64,000 nt of DNA from Tabrizicola soli (GTDB lineage Bacteria > Pseudomonadota > Alphaproteobacteria > Rhodobacterales > Rhodobacteraceae): the NCBI RefSeq assembly GCF_015999335.1, contig NZ_JAEACP010000019.1, positions 1-64,000 of the forward strand, given 5' to 3'. Below are positions 43,107-52,397 of this stretch, piece by piece. The position numbers were made by a program, and so were the translations under genes. How positions within the stretch are numbered: position 1 is the first letter of the stretch; each line of letters starts with the position of its first letter. The notes under the pieces are model-generated. The model was not told the DNA's origin. It did not search any database and was given only the letters and a program-made list of their open reading frames with translations.

Positions 43107-43631
43107 TTATGCCAGCACGTTGGAGAGACGGCCGAAAATCAGCTCGTCCACCCCATCAGCGTAGATGTCGCCGTTGTCCTCGACCCGCAGCTTGAATTGC
43201 GGAAGGTTCTGAGTGGCATGGCCCCAGATCTGCTGACCGCCGGATTCGCAGTCGAACCGCGAATGGTGACCGGGACAGTTCAGCGTCTTGTCACCAGCAT
43301 TGTAGCTCAGCAGCCAGCCCTTATGCGGGCACAGGACCGAATAGGCGACTATGTCACCATCGGGTCCGACGCCGCCCTCGACTGCTTGGCCAAGCTTGAT
43401 CAGTATGCCAGGGCTGTCGGCATCGGGATAGCCGATGTCCATCGGCTCATTGACAGCAAGATCGGCGATATTCGCCAGACGGTTTGCGGGATAGTCGACA
43501 AGCGCCAGCGCGGTCTGCGCCTGCGCCTGTCCAGTTCCCACAACGGTGGCCGCAGCAGCGCCCGCGGTGGCGACAAGGCCTCCACGCAGGAACTGGCGGC
43601 GGCCGACATCGACCAACCGATTGCATTTCAT
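43107..43631 (-). CDS. aioB: Arsenite oxidase small (Rieske) subunit
   Basis: A 174-residue Rieske protein. The N-terminal Tat signal is RRQFLRGGLVATAGAAAATV with a cleavage site near AQAQT. The [2Fe-2S] ligands lie in LCPHKGW and CPGHHSRFD (C-x-H and C-x2-H). Positions that carry a disulfide in many Rieske proteins are W and G here, as in alphaproteobacterial AioB. It carries AioA across the membrane and passes electrons to a cytochrome. GGGAGG lies upstream of its ATG. Confidence 0.96.
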   Translation of the reverse strand: MKCNRLVDVGRRQFLRGGLVATAGAAAATVVGTGQAQAQTALALVDYPANRLANIADLAVNEPMDIGYPDADSPGILIKLGQAVEGGVGPDGDIVAYSVLCPHKGWLLSYNAGDKTLNCPGHHSRFDCESGGQQIWGHATQNLPQFKLRVEDNGDIYADGVDELIFGRLSNVLA

Positions 43632-43752
43632 GGTAGCTAATCCTCCCGTGGCTCCCTTTGGTCAAGGTTAGCAGGGGAAAGCTCCGGTCGGGCCGGCAGA
43701 ACGCCGTCCCCATCGTTTCGCAACTTGCTCAAAAATTTACCAAATTTCTGGG

Positions 43753-43770
43753 TGTTCGGTTTTCCGAACA
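43753..43770. promoter_or_regulatory. Palindrome upstream of aioBA
   Basis: TGTTCGG, TTTT, CCGAACA: perfect 7-bp arms between the aioR stop and the aioB start, 122 bases before aioB. No T-run follows in the aioR direction, so it is more likely an operator (for AioR or another regulator) than a terminator. I could not find a proper -24/-12 (GG-N10-GC) sigma-54 promoter in this gap; the nearest is a GG-N11-GC at about 43723-43738. Confidence 0.5.
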
Positions 43771-43802
43771 TGCTGCTGATTTCTAGTCGGGCGTTTGCCC
43801 GG

Positions 43803-45011
43803 TCAAAGACCAAGCTTCTGCATCTTCTCCCAGAGTGTCGTCCGGGAAACGCGGAGAAGCTTTGCAGCCTCTCGGACCTGGCCACCCGTTCGCTCCAGTG
43901 CAGCCGCAATCTGTGACCGCTCGGCCGCATCCCGCACTTCGGCAAGAGATCGCGATCCGGCATCGCCAGCCCGTTCAGGAAACAGGTCCGATGTCAGCAC
44001 GAGATCGCCAACCGCCGCCTCGACGGCGCGCAGCAGTCGGGCACGCAATTCGCGCCCATTCCCAGGCCAGTCATGCGCCCGGATGGCCTCTTCGGCAGAT
44101 GCGGCGATCCCGGTCAGCGGACTGGCCCTGCGGGCATTCATCGATGGAAAGAGACGTCTGGCAAGCCAGACGGCATCTTCCGGTCGCTCAGACAGTGCGG
44201 GAACGACAATCTCATGCGAGGTGAGAAGCGACAGGAGATCGGACCGAAAATGATCGACCACCTTCTCGTCAAGTCTCAGCCCGGCCGTCGCGATGAGCCG
44301 AAAGTCCGCCTTTCTGAGCGCGGCAAGCAGCAAGTCCTGGCAATCTGAGGTAAGGCGACCAATGCCGACGATGATCAGGCACCCCTCACCAGCACTGGAG
44401 ATGGCTCCGGCGAGTGCCGCTGTGTCGACGGTTCCGCCGAGTGCGTCGATGACCACGGCTGGGGCTGCCCGCCGGTCGGAGTGTTCGTGAATGCGCCGGG
44501 CAAGCCTGACCTTGCCAAGCCCCGGACCACCACGCAGCAGAACGGGTGTGTCGCGACCTGCTGCATCGGCCACCTGCCGGTCGATTGCGCGGGCTGCCTC
44601 GGAGATTCCGGATTCAGGGGGCATCTCCTGGTCGGCGCGTGGCTGCATGACGTGGGTCAGACGGATCAGGAGCTGAGCGATGTCAAAAGGCTTTGCAATG
44701 TAGTCCATGGCACCAGACCGGATCAGGCGCACGGCCTGATCGATCGATCCCTGCCCTGTAATGAAGAGAAATGCCGGCGGGTGACCGGTCCGCGTGAGGG
44801 TTTCGTAAAGTTCTTCGCCAGTTCCATCTGGCAGCCGAATATCGCAGATGACCGCATCGACCGGTTTTCTGGGTGTCCGGATCGCGGGCAGCGCGCGTAG
44901 CATCTGACGGTGCCATTGCACTTCGGCCCCTTCGAGCTCCAGACGTTGGACAAGCGAGGCCCCCATGATCTCGTCGTCCTCGACCAGAACGATGCGCCTG
45001 CCTTCAAGCAT
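43803..45011 (-). CDS. aioR: AioR response regulator with degenerate AAA+ domain
   Basis: A 402-residue NtrC-type regulator. Receiver domain: RIVLVEDDEIMGASLVQRLE with phospho-acceptor Asp in VICDIRLPDG, then Lys in IAKPFD. A Walker A remnant LLRGGPGLGKVRLARRI is present, but Walker B is lost (CLIIVGIGRL replaces LFLDEIG) and no GAFTGA loop exists. The C-terminal WPGNGRELRARLL and Fis-type HTH (AAALERTGGQVREAAKLLRV) remain. It is therefore doubtful that it activates sigma-54 polymerase. It overlaps aioS and precedes aioB in the usual aioXSRBA order. Confidence 0.9.
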   Translation of the reverse strand: MLEGRRIVLVEDDEIMGASLVQRLELEGAEVQWHRQMLRALPAIRTPRKPVDAVICDIRLPDGTGEELYETLTRTGHPPAFLFITGQGSIDQAVRLIRSGAMDYIAKPFDIAQLLIRLTHVMQPRADQEMPPESGISEAARAIDRQVADAAGRDTPVLLRGGPGLGKVRLARRIHEHSDRRAAPAVVIDALGGTVDTAALAGAISSAGEGCLIIVGIGRLTSDCQDLLLAALRKADFRLIATAGLRLDEKVVDHFRSDLLSLLTSHEIVVPALSERPEDAVWLARRLFPSMNARRASPLTGIAASAEEAIRAHDWPGNGRELRARLLRAVEAAVGDLVLTSDLFPERAGDAGSRSLAEVRDAAERSQIAAALERTGGQVREAAKLLRVSRTTLWEKMQKLGL

Positions 45012-46431
45012 GGCTGGCGTCCTTCAGCGGCAGAGTGACGCGGATATATGTCTTGTCGCCCACCCGATCATGATGGACCTCGCCTTCAAGCTTGGACACC
45101 AGATCGTGCACGAGGCGCAGGCCTACCCCACCACCTGGTGGAAGCGGACCCGATGCCAGCAGCCGGCCAAGATCGGCCTGACCCAAGCCGGGGCCGGTGT
45201 CAGTGATTTCAATGAGGAGCTGTCCCTCGCCTGCCGTAACATTCAGACCGACCTGGCCGTGCTGACCGGCCGCAGCGCCCGCATTGAGGAGGAGGTTCAA
45301 GACGATTTGCCGGACAGGCGCAGCAGGAAGGCCTATCATGCCTGCCAATCCCGCTTCGACATTCCAATGTAGCCTTTGCGCACGGCTGGCGACCTCAGGC
45401 TCGAACAGCAGCTTGAGGTCTTCATAGTCTTCAGGGCGCAGCTCTTGGCCAGCGCGGTCAAGGCGGTTTTCATCGAGAATGGCCCGGGTCACATCGCGCA
45501 GATGCGAGAGGCCTCGCTGCATCAGTTCGGCCGATTGCCGCACGACCTCGGGCCGATCTGAATAGGAGAGGATGGTGTCGGCCGCGTTGAGCAGACCGCC
45601 CAGAGGATTGTTCACCTCATGAGCAAGCGACGAGGACAGCCGTCCAAGGCTGACAAACCGCTCACGCTCGGCAAGCCGACGCTCGGCCTCGGCGCGGCTT
45701 TCGACAGCCGTGGTCATGCGGTTGTAGGTGGAGATCAACCGTGACAGCCCCGGATCGCCACGCGGAATATCCGTTTCGGCAATTGGCCTTGGCGCGCCCT
45801 TGGAATCATCCATGGCCGATACCAAAGCGCCGACGGGTCGCAGGATTCTCGCGACTGCCAGCCAGCCTCCGAAGGCAAGGAGCGCTGTGGCCGCCGCATT
45901 TCCGAACAAGAGCCATATCGAGACATTCCGGCGCTCAGCCAGAAGATCGGTCACATCCAGTTCGGTCACGATCTGACCGATCTGACGGCCCTGAAAAAGA
46001 AGCGGTGCCGCGACTCGAAGCACAGGGTCACCGGTCATGCGAACGGCATCAGGTGGAACCGCGCCCGCTTCGAACCCTGCGACTTCTTCGCCCACGGGCG
46101 CGCGACGCGGATCCGTAGCGGCGAGGATGCGCCCGCGCTCGTCGGCCACGATCGACAGGAGCAATCTCTGTCCGTCATAAGCTGAGCGGGCTCGGTCCAG
46201 AATGTCATAAACCTCCCAGACGTCCTGCCGAAGCACGGATGGGCCGAGGGCCACGGACAAGCCCTCGACATGCAATCTTGCGGTCTCGGAAAGGCGGGCG
46301 TCCTGCACCCGGCCAAGCGCAGAGAGGACGCTTTGGCTCGCCAGAAATCCGAGCAGGATCATAAGGCCAGCCATCACCAGCGGCACACGCAAGGTCACGG
46401 GCAGGTTGCGAAAGCGCGGCAAGGGTCTCAT
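45004..46431 (-). CDS. aioS: AioS sensor histidine kinase
   Basis: A 475-residue membrane sensor kinase. N-terminal segment VTLRVPLVMAGLMILLGFLA and a second segment near SIWLLFGNAAATALLAFGGW flank a periplasmic domain of about 145 residues. HAMP region follows, then the H-box RLSSSLAHEVNNPLGGLLNA, N-box VRQIVLNLLLNAGAA and G-box ITDTGPGLG. In the Agrobacterium system AioX with bound arsenite signals to AioS, which phosphorylates AioR. Overlaps aioX and aioR. Confidence 0.94.
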   Translation of the reverse strand: MRPLPRFRNLPVTLRVPLVMAGLMILLGFLASQSVLSALGRVQDARLSETARLHVEGLSVALGPSVLRQDVWEVYDILDRARSAYDGQRLLLSIVADERGRILAATDPRRAPVGEEVAGFEAGAVPPDAVRMTGDPVLRVAAPLLFQGRQIGQIVTELDVTDLLAERRNVSIWLLFGNAAATALLAFGGWLAVARILRPVGALVSAMDDSKGAPRPIAETDIPRGDPGLSRLISTYNRMTTAVESRAEAERRLAERERFVSLGRLSSSLAHEVNNPLGGLLNAADTILSYSDRPEVVRQSAELMQRGLSHLRDVTRAILDENRLDRAGQELRPEDYEDLKLLFEPEVASRAQRLHWNVEAGLAGMIGLPAAPVRQIVLNLLLNAGAAAGQHGQVGLNVTAGEGQLLIEITDTGPGLGQADLGRLLASGPLPPGGGVGLRLVHDLVSKLEGEVHHDRVGDKTYIRVTLPLKDASHA

Positions 46432-47288
46432 CCGCCCGACAAGACCGCCATGCGGGCGGCGATCCCGTCGAAGAGGGCGTCCTCCGCCGGCTCGATTGCA
46501 TCCAGGCTCAAGAGTTTGAGTGCCTCCCTCCCCTGCGCTGTGGCTGAAAGACCAAGTAGCGCTGCCTTGCAGGCCATAACAGATGGCTCATCCATGCGAT
46601 CTGCCCGGGCAACCATCGGGGGGAAGCCCAACCATTCCGAGCGCACAATGACCTTTGTCCGTGCTGTCAGATCCGGTTCAGCGGAACTGAGTGCCTCCCA
46701 GACGTAGCCATCGACGCTGCCGGATCGGGTCAGGCCGCCTGCCACCGAACGGACGACGTTGCGGTGTCCATAAGTGAAGATGACGCGTGAGAAGAACTGG
46801 TCTGGGGTCTTGCCGCCCCGTGCAAGGTCCGAGGCTGTAACAAGGAAACCGGAATTACTGTCGGGGTCCGAAAAAGCGTGGGTTCCGCCGCGCAGGTCTG
46901 GCAGCGCGGTTGCGGGATCATCCTCGGCGACGATCAGATAAGACTGGTAAAGCGGTTGCCCTCGCCAGACCGGCACGCCGAGGAGCGAAAGTTCGGCCTT
47001 GTGCTGCAGATAGGGATAGCCGCATGTCCAGGCGGCGTCCACGGAACCGTCGAGAAGCGCGCCCGAGATTTCCTGATAGGTTCGGCGCTGGACGAGTTCG
47101 ATGTCCTGGCCCATGCCTTCCGCCAAAGCGGCGCGCAAGGCGGAAATGACCGCCGCGTCGTTGTCGAGGAAGACTGGCGTCAGCGCAAATCTGAAAGGTG
47201 CCGGGCCCTGCGCCCAGCTTCGAGCTGCAACGAAGGGCGCGGCCACGGCCGCCAGCCCCATCAGCACAGCACGCCGCGTGCTTTTCAT
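46428..47288 (-). CDS. aioX: AioX periplasmic arsenite-binding protein
   Basis: A 286-residue PhnD-like solute-binding protein. The start at 47288 follows GGGAGGA and gives a Tat-like signal (STRRAVLMGLAAVAAPFVAA, cleavage near SWAQG). The region GSVDAAWTCGYPYLQHKAEL contains a single Cys at the position known as essential for arsenite sensing in AioX. It is the first gene of the aio operon and overlaps aioS by four bases. Confidence 0.93.
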   Translation of the reverse strand: MKSTRRAVLMGLAAVAAPFVAARSWAQGPAPFRFALTPVFLDNDAAVISALRAALAEGMGQDIELVQRRTYQEISGALLDGSVDAAWTCGYPYLQHKAELSLLGVPVWRGQPLYQSYLIVAEDDPATALPDLRGGTHAFSDPDSNSGFLVTASDLARGGKTPDQFFSRVIFTYGHRNVVRSVAGGLTRSGSVDGYVWEALSSAEPDLTARTKVIVRSEWLGFPPMVARADRMDEPSVMACKAALLGLSATAQGREALKLLSLDAIEPAEDALFDGIAARMAVLSGG

Positions 47289-47370
47289 CCTTGTCCTCCC
47301 GGAGCGCGTCTCCCCCGCGCCACCTACGATCTCAAGGCGCCACAAACTTGCTTGTCCGATGGCGGATGAA

Positions 47371-47386
47371 ATCGTAAATCGACGAT
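47371..47386. promoter_or_regulatory. Possible ArsR operator in the aioX-arsR gap
   Basis: ATCGT, AAATCG, ACGAT forms a short inverted repeat 34 bases before the arsR start, in an AT-rich patch. It lies in the 131-base gap between the divergent aioX and arsR-acr3-arsH units. Being only 5-bp armed it is a weak call. Confidence 0.35.
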
Positions 47387-47419
47387 ATACGGAATCTTAC
47401 CGGCTTGGGAAGCGCGCAG

Positions 47420-47743
47420 ATGGCAACGGACGAGACGACGACGGCCGCCTTGGCAAAGGCCCTCTCACATCCGGCCCGGATCCGGATCCTTCGATTGCTT
47501 CAGGCCACTCCAGGCTGCATCGGAGGGGACATCGTCGGCGCCGTTGGTCTGGCGCAGTCAACGGTGTCTGAACACCTCCGTATCCTCAAGTCCGCTGGCG
47601 TGATCACGGGCGAGATCGACGGACCCCGGGTTTGCTATGCGCTGAACCCGGCGTCATTGGCCCCGCTCGCCGACTTGATCATGGGTCTCACCCCTCCGCC
47701 CGAAGGGGCATGCTGCATTCCCGTAAGGAAAGAACCTGCATGA
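47420..47743 (+). CDS. arsR: ArsR/SmtB-family repressor with C-terminal Cys pair
   Basis: A 107-residue winged-helix repressor: [40 protein letters not shown] as the recognition helix region, [20 protein letters not shown] as the wing. Cys residues occur in GCIGG, in VCYAL, and as a pair in EGACCIPV near the C-terminus, a distribution like the C-terminal-site ArsR of Acidithiobacillus rather than the E. coli ELCVCDL type. ATG at 47420 is chosen; its stop overlaps acr3 (ATGA). Confidence 0.92.
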   Translation: MATDETTTAALAKALSHPARIRILRLLQATPGCIGGDIVGAVGLAQSTVSEHLRILKSAGVITGEIDGPRVCYALNPASLAPLADLIMGLTPPPEGACCIPVRKEPA

Positions 47744-48759
47744 GCCTGTTCGAACGCTGGCTGACTATCTGGGTCGCCCTTTGCATCCTTGCGGGGCTCG
47801 TGCTTGGGAACCTATTGCCCGCCCTGTTCGCCGCACTGGCAGGGCTGGAATATGCCTCGGTCAACCTGGTCGTGGCAGTGCTGATCTGGGCGATGGTCTA
47901 TCCGATGATGATCGCCATCGACTTCGGCTCGCTCAAGGATGTCGGGCGGCGGCCAAAGGGGCTGATCATCACGCTGGTCATCAACTGGCTGATCAAGCCG
48001 TTCACCATGGCGGCGCTTGGGGTTCTGTTCTTCAACCACGTCTTTGCCGGGCTGATCGATCCGGCCAAGGCGCCGGAATACATTGCGGGACTGATCCTGC
48101 TGGGCGCCGCGCCCTGCACGGCGATGGTCTTCGTCTGGTCGCAGCTGACGAAGGGCGATCCGAACTACACGCTGGTGCAGGTATCCGTGAACGACCTGAT
48201 CATGGTCGTGGCCTTTGCGCCGATCGTGGCGTTCCTGCTGGGCGTGACCGACATCACCGTGCCGTGGGAAACGCTGATCCTGTCGGTCATCCTCTACATC
48301 GTGATCCCGCTGATCGCCGGTGCGCTGACGCGGCGGGCCCTGATGGCGCGAGGGAGCGAAGCGGCGGTCTCGGAGTTCACCGCGCGTATCAAACCCGGGT
48401 CCGTCCTCGGCCTGCTCATGACAGTGGTGCTGCTCTTCGGCTTCCAGGGGCAGGTGATCATCGCCCAGCCGCTGCTGATCGCGCTGATTGCCGTGCCGAT
48501 CATCATCCAGTCCTACGGCATCTTCGCGCTCGGCTATGCCTGGGCCTTTGCGTGGAAACTACCCCACAAGGTCGCTGCCCCCTGCGCCCTGATCGGTACA
48601 TCGAACTTCTTCGAACTGGCTGTGGCTGTGGCCATCGGCCTCTTTGGCCTCAACTCCGGTGCCGCGCTCGCCACGGTCGTGGGCGTGCTGGTCGAGGTGC
48701 CGGTGATGCTGACGCTGGTCGCCTTTGCCAACCGTACGCGCGACAGGTTTCCGGCATGA
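47740..48759 (+). CDS. acr3: Acr3-type arsenite efflux permease
   Basis: A 339-residue, ten-segment inner-membrane protein of the ACR3 family: start [40 protein letters not shown], and [20 protein letters not shown] containing the Cys required for arsenite transport. It exports As(III) using the proton gradient. AAGGAAAG precedes the ATG. It overlaps arsR and arsH by four bases, so the three form a tight operon. Confidence 0.95.
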   Translation: MSLFERWLTIWVALCILAGLVLGNLLPALFAALAGLEYASVNLVVAVLIWAMVYPMMIAIDFGSLKDVGRRPKGLIITLVINWLIKPFTMAALGVLFFNHVFAGLIDPAKAPEYIAGLILLGAAPCTAMVFVWSQLTKGDPNYTLVQVSVNDLIMVVAFAPIVAFLLGVTDITVPWETLILSVILYIVIPLIAGALTRRALMARGSEAAVSEFTARIKPGSVLGLLMTVVLLFGFQGQVIIAQPLLIALIAVPIIIQSYGIFALGYAWAFAWKLPHKVAAPCALIGTSNFFELAVAVAIGLFGLNSGAALATVVGVLVEVPVMLTLVAFANRTRDRFPA

Positions 48760-49472
48760 GTGATACGCCCAACATAGACGAAGCCCTGTTTCCAGGTATC
48801 GACGGCGACCGTCTGTTTGCGCCTCCGCAGTCCACCCATCCACCGCGTATCCTGATCCTTTATGGCTCACTCCGGGCCCGCAGCTTTTCTCGGCTGGCAG
48901 CCGAAGAGGCCGCCCGTATCTTGACCCGGCTCGGGGCCGAGGTCCGGCTTTTCAACCCCTCTGGTCTGCCGCAGGTCGATGACGGCGTGGATGCGACACA
49001 TCCCAAGGTGCGCGAGTTGCGAGACCTCACCGCCTGGTGCGAGGGGATGGTCTGGTCCAGCCCCGAACGCCACGGGGCGATGACCGGCTTGATGAAAACG
49101 CAGATCGACTGGATCCCGCTTTCCGAAGGGGCGGTTCGGCCAACCCAAGGGAAGACGCTGGCTGTCATGCAGGTGTCGGGCGGATCGCAAAGCTTTAATG
49201 CAGTCAACCAGATGCGTGTCCTCGGCCGCTGGATGCGGATGCTGACGATCCCCAACCAGTCCTCGATCCCGAAAGCGTTTCAGGAGTTCGACGAGGCCGG
49301 GCGCATGCGGCCCTCGCCGCTCTACGACCGGATCGTGGATGTGATGGAGGAGCTGATGAAGTTCACCCTGCTGACGCGCGACCGGGCCGATTATCTCGTG
49401 GACCGCTATTCCGAACGCAAAGAAAGCGCCGAGGCCCTGATGAAGCGCGTGAACCTGTCAGCCGCGACCTGA
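48756..49472 (+). CDS. arsH: ArsH organoarsenical oxidase (NADPH-FMN reductase)
   Basis: A 238-residue flavodoxin-like ArsH. The FMN-binding loop is [20 protein letters not shown], and [20 protein letters not shown] and [20 protein letters not shown] are typical. ArsH oxidises trivalent methyl and aromatic arsenicals with NADPH. Its 3' end overlaps the convergent OsmC gene by 15 bases. Confidence 0.95.
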   Translation: MSDTPNIDEALFPGIDGDRLFAPPQSTHPPRILILYGSLRARSFSRLAAEEAARILTRLGAEVRLFNPSGLPQVDDGVDATHPKVRELRDLTAWCEGMVWSSPERHGAMTGLMKTQIDWIPLSEGAVRPTQGKTLAVMQVSGGSQSFNAVNQMRVLGRWMRMLTIPNQSSIPKAFQEFDEAGRMRPSPLYDRIVDVMEELMKFTLLTRDRADYLVDRYSERKESAEALMKRVNLSAAT

Positions 49473-49868
49473 GGCACGGCGCAGCGTGCCTTCCAGCGGC
49501 ACGGCCCCCGACAGCGTGTTCGAGATCGTGCCGTATTTCAGGACGTTGCGGTGCAGGAGATCAAGGCGCTGCTCGGTCTCGGCACTGTCCACGACGATCT
49601 CGTAGCGGATCAGGGTCAGCTTCGGTGGCGCATCCTGGCGCACGGCTTCCAGCCGCACCTCAGCCCCGTCGATCTGGAAGTGCAGCATCGGCGTCACCCG
49701 CTCGATCCCTTTCAGCATGCAGGCCGCCAGGGCCGACAGGAGCAGTTCCACGGGGTTCATCGCATCGCGCCGCCCCGCCAGATCGGTGTCGAGCGTGACT
49801 TGCGCCTCCTTCGCCACGGCGAGGCTGCCATGCGCATCGATGCGCCGGGCGTGGACGCGATACTCCAT
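49458..49868 (-). CDS. OsmC-family protein
   Basis: A 136-residue OsmC/Ohr-type protein: [40 protein letters not shown] and the later [15 protein letters not shown]. The first active-site Cys (AACMLKG) is present, whereas the second conserved Cys of peroxidase members is not clear. It is the last gene of the leftward arsR-permease-thioredoxin group. A role in thiol or peroxide stress during arsenic exposure is inferred from context. Confidence 0.85.
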   Translation of the reverse strand: MEYRVHARRIDAHGSLAVAKEAQVTLDTDLAGRRDAMNPVELLLSALAACMLKGIERVTPMLHFQIDGAEVRLEAVRQDAPPKLTLIRYEIVVDSAETEQRLDLLHRNVLKYGTISNTLSGAVPLEGTLRRASGRG

Positions 49869-50095
49869 CAGAGGAGCCGCCCGATTTCTTCGGCGCTCAG
49901 CACCTTGCCGGTCGAGACGACTTTCTCGTCCACCACCAGTCCCGGCGTCGACATCACCCCATAGGCAGCGATTTCGGCGAAGTCGGTGACCTTGACGATC
50001 TCGGCCTCCTTACCGGCAGCCGCAGCCGCCACTTTGGCGTTTTCGCCCAAGGCGATGCATTTCTTGCAGCCCGAGCCGAGGATCTTGATGATCAT
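49868..50095 (-). CDS. Small thioredoxin-like redox protein
   Basis: A 75-residue thioredoxin fold of the redox-active disulfide protein 2 type: MIIKILGSGCKKCIALGENA with the CKKC active site, then the cis-Pro region VMSTPGLVVDEKVVSTGKVL. Such proteins are regularly encoded beside DUF318/ArsP permeases and a CVC-type ArsR, as here. It lies 14 bases after the permease gene. Confidence 0.9.
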   Translation of the reverse strand: MIIKILGSGCKKCIALGENAKVAAAAAGKEAEIVKVTDFAEIAAYGVMSTPGLVVDEKVVSTGKVLSAEEIGRLL

Positions 50096-50109
50096 AATGC
50101 GGTCCTTTC

Positions 50110-51108
50110 TCAGATGAACCAGTTGGAAATCGCGTTGAAGATCAGCCCGATGGACAGGATGCCAAGGGACACGACACCGGTGAAGGTGACCAGGAGCGGC
50201 ATCTTCACCACACGCTTGAGCATGATGAGTGAGGGCAGAGACAGCGCCGTCACCGCCATCATGAAAGCCAGCACCGTGCCAAGTCCTACGCCCTTGCCGA
50301 CCAGCGCCTCGGCGATCGGCAAGGTGCCGAAGATGTCGGCATACATGGGAATGCCCACCAGCACCGCCACAGGGACCGACCACCATTTATCCTGTCCGAG
50401 CAACGCCGAAATGACGTCGGCAGGCACCCAGTTGTGGATCGCGGCCCCGATGCCGACGCCGATCAGCACGTAGGGCCAGACGCGATGGACGATCTCCACC
50501 ACCTGATCGCGCGCATATACCAGCCGATCCCCTCGGGTCATGGTCGCGGCTTCGCCCGAGACGGGGACAGTGCGGACGAACTCTGCGACCTGACCCTCCA
50601 TCCTCAAACGGCCGATGATGGTCCCGCCCACGATGGCCACCACCAGCCCGACCGCCACATAGGCAAGAGCAATCGGCCAGCTGAAGATTGAGGCCAGCAG
50701 GATCACCGAGGCCAGATCCACCAGCGGTGAAGAGATCAGGAACGAGAATGTCACCGCCAGCGGCAGGCCAGCGGCGGTGAAGCCGATGAAGAGCGGGATC
50801 GACGAGCAGGAACAGAATGGCGTCAGCGTGCCCAGAAGGGCCGCGAGCGTATTGGCGCCCAGACCGGATCGTCCGCCCAGCATGGCGCGGGTGCGTTCCG
50901 GTGGGAAATGGCTTTGGACATAGGAGATGGCGAAGATCAGCACCGAGAGCAGGATGAAGATCTTGATCACGTCATAGACGAAGAACTGCACTGACCCGCC
51001 AATCCGCGACGCAGGGTCCAGCCCGATGGCCGCCACGCCCGCGCCCACCAGATCGTTGAGCCAGGTCATCCGCAGCAGTTGGTCGTTCAGCCAGCCGAAC
51101 ACGCTCAT
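50110..51108 (-). CDS. ArsP/DUF318-type permease
   Basis: A 332-residue permease with about eight transmembrane segments. The family hallmark TLTPFCSCSSIPLFIGFTAA holds the Cys pair, and a second half repeat is VGIPMYADIFGTLPIAEALV. Related ArsP proteins export trivalent organoarsenicals; others in DUF318 have unknown substrates. The gene order arsR-permease-thioredoxin-OsmC is recurrent. It overlaps the ArsR gene by four bases. Confidence 0.85.
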   Translation of the reverse strand: MSVFGWLNDQLLRMTWLNDLVGAGVAAIGLDPASRIGGSVQFFVYDVIKIFILLSVLIFAISYVQSHFPPERTRAMLGGRSGLGANTLAALLGTLTPFCSCSSIPLFIGFTAAGLPLAVTFSFLISSPLVDLASVILLASIFSWPIALAYVAVGLVVAIVGGTIIGRLRMEGQVAEFVRTVPVSGEAATMTRGDRLVYARDQVVEIVHRVWPYVLIGVGIGAAIHNWVPADVISALLGQDKWWSVPVAVLVGIPMYADIFGTLPIAEALVGKGVGLGTVLAFMMAVTALSLPSLIMLKRVVKMPLLVTFTGVVSLGILSIGLIFNAISNWFI

Positions 51109-51395
51109 GCCGCCCGCTCCGTAACCATGATCGGCCGCTCGAGGGCAGCGTCAACAAGGCGGGCGAGTGACAGCGGCAGGTCCGGGTTGATCCGGTAGCG
51201 CACCCATTGCGCGTCGCGCCGGTCCAGCACCAACCCCGCCTGCTTCAGCACCAGCATGTGCCGCGACATCCGACTTTGGGTTGCACCCAGCTTCCGCATC
51301 AGCTCGCAGACGCAATGCTCCGACCCGTCCGCCAGAAGGCGCATGGCTTCAAGACGGGTCGGTTCGGCAAGGGCGGACAGAACGGCTAGCATCAT
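51105..51395 (-). CDS. ArsR-family repressor of CVC type
   Basis: A 96-residue ArsR. Its metal site GSEHCVCELMRKLGATQSRM matches the E. coli-type ELCVCDL site on the recognition helix, so it senses As(III) or Sb(III) by a different geometry from the arsR at 47420. HTH helix: ATQSRMSRHMLVLKQAGLVL. It starts a leftward operon with the permease. A palindrome lies at 51413-51428 just upstream. Confidence 0.92.
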   Translation of the reverse strand: MMLAVLSALAEPTRLEAMRLLADGSEHCVCELMRKLGATQSRMSRHMLVLKQAGLVLDRRDAQWVRYRINPDLPLSLARLVDAALERPIMVTERAA

Positions 51396-51412
51396 TTGCT
51401 GTGCTCCACTTC

Positions 51413-51428
51413 ATGCGCATCTGCGCAT
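51413..51428. promoter_or_regulatory. ArsR operator palindrome
   Basis: ATGCGCA, TC, TGCGCAT: a perfect 7-bp inverted repeat 18 bases upstream of the CVC-type arsR start. Its position and length suit autorepression of the arsR-permease operon. Confidence 0.65.
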
Positions 51429-51446
51429 AGGCGGGCGTGATATGCC

Positions 51447-51460
51447 GTGATCTGGATCAA
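51447..51460. promoter_or_regulatory. FNR/FnrL-like box
   Basis: GTGAT, CTGG, ATCAA matches the FNR consensus TTGAT-N4-ATCAA at nine of ten positions. It lies in the 142-base gap between the divergent CVC-type arsR and the arsR-arsC fusion gene, so low oxygen might affect one or both units. Confidence 0.45.
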
Positions 51461-51537
51461 GCAAATCAGGTGCATGCACGTCCGCTGTCATGAAACCTTC
51501 ATTGGACGGCTCCATTTATTTCCTCTAATCGGGAATT

Positions 51538-52392
51538 ATGGAACAGAATCGCGCCATTCATGCCTTCGCCACGCTCGGCCATCCCGGCCGGATGGCGGTT
51601 TTCCGCCTGCTGATGCGTTTTGCACCGCAGGGCGTTCGCCCGACCGAGATCGCCGAGGCCTTGGGTCTGAAACAGAACACACTGTCGCATCACCTCGCGG
51701 ACCTTGCGGCGTCTGGTCTTGTTCAGGTCACACGGGTCGGCCGGTCTCTTTACTACGCCGTCGATCTCGACACGACCGAGGGGTTGATCGGCTATCTCGC
51801 CCTCGATGTGGGCCGGGCCCGACCCGACCTCCTTGCCCCCTTGCTCTCCGCCCCAAAGGACACCGCTCATATGGACCGGACTATCCCCGACACCGACTTC
51901 GACGTGCTCTTCATCTGCTCGGGCAATTCGGCCCGCTCGATCTTTGCCGAGGCGCTCCTTCGCGATCTGGGCAAGGGCAAGTTCCAGGCGTTCTCCGCAG
52001 GCACGCGTCCCAACACCGAGCTGAACCCCTTCGCGCTGGAAATCCTGAAGCGCAACGGCCACGACATCACTGGCTTGCGGTCCAAGCACCTTTCGGAGTT
52101 CCAGCAGCCCGGGTCCATCGTCATGGATTTCGTCTTCACTGTCTGCGATACGGCGGCCGCCGAGGAATGCCCGCCCTGGCCGGGCCAGCCGATCACTGGT
52201 CATTGGGGTCTGCCTGATCCGGTCAAGGCGACCGGGACCGATGCCGAGAAGGCGTTGGTCTTTGCCCAGACCTATGCCGCGCTGCGCCGCCGGATCATGA
52301 CGTTCGTTGAGCTGCCATTCGAATCCCTTAGCCGGATGTCGCTCCAGTCGCGCGTCGATGCCATCGGCTCTGACGCCCAAGCAAAGGCCTAA
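51538..52392 (+). CDS. ArsR-ArsC fusion (repressor + arsenate reductase)
   Basis: A 284-residue fusion. Residues 1-100 are an ArsR-type winged helix ([40 protein letters not shown]) without the CVC site. Residues from about 118 on are a low-molecular-weight phosphatase-type arsenate reductase with P-loop CSGNSARS (C-x5-R-S), [20 protein letters not shown] and the general acid Asp in GLPDP. It would couple regulation and reduction of As(V) to As(III). It heads an operon with GAPDH and ArsJ. Confidence 0.92.
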   Translation: MEQNRAIHAFATLGHPGRMAVFRLLMRFAPQGVRPTEIAEALGLKQNTLSHHLADLAASGLVQVTRVGRSLYYAVDLDTTEGLIGYLALDVGRARPDLLAPLLSAPKDTAHMDRTIPDTDFDVLFICSGNSARSIFAEALLRDLGKGKFQAFSAGTRPNTELNPFALEILKRNGHDITGLRSKHLSEFQQPGSIVMDFVFTVCDTAAAEECPPWPGQPITGHWGLPDPVKATGTDAEKALVFAQTYAALRRRIMTFVELPFESLSRMSLQSRVDAIGSDAQAKA

Positions 52393-52397
52393 TCCCC

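Noticed and set aside
42093-43640. 515-codon + strand open frame
   Set aside because: Antisense to aioA and aioB, both strongly supported by cofactor-binding motifs.
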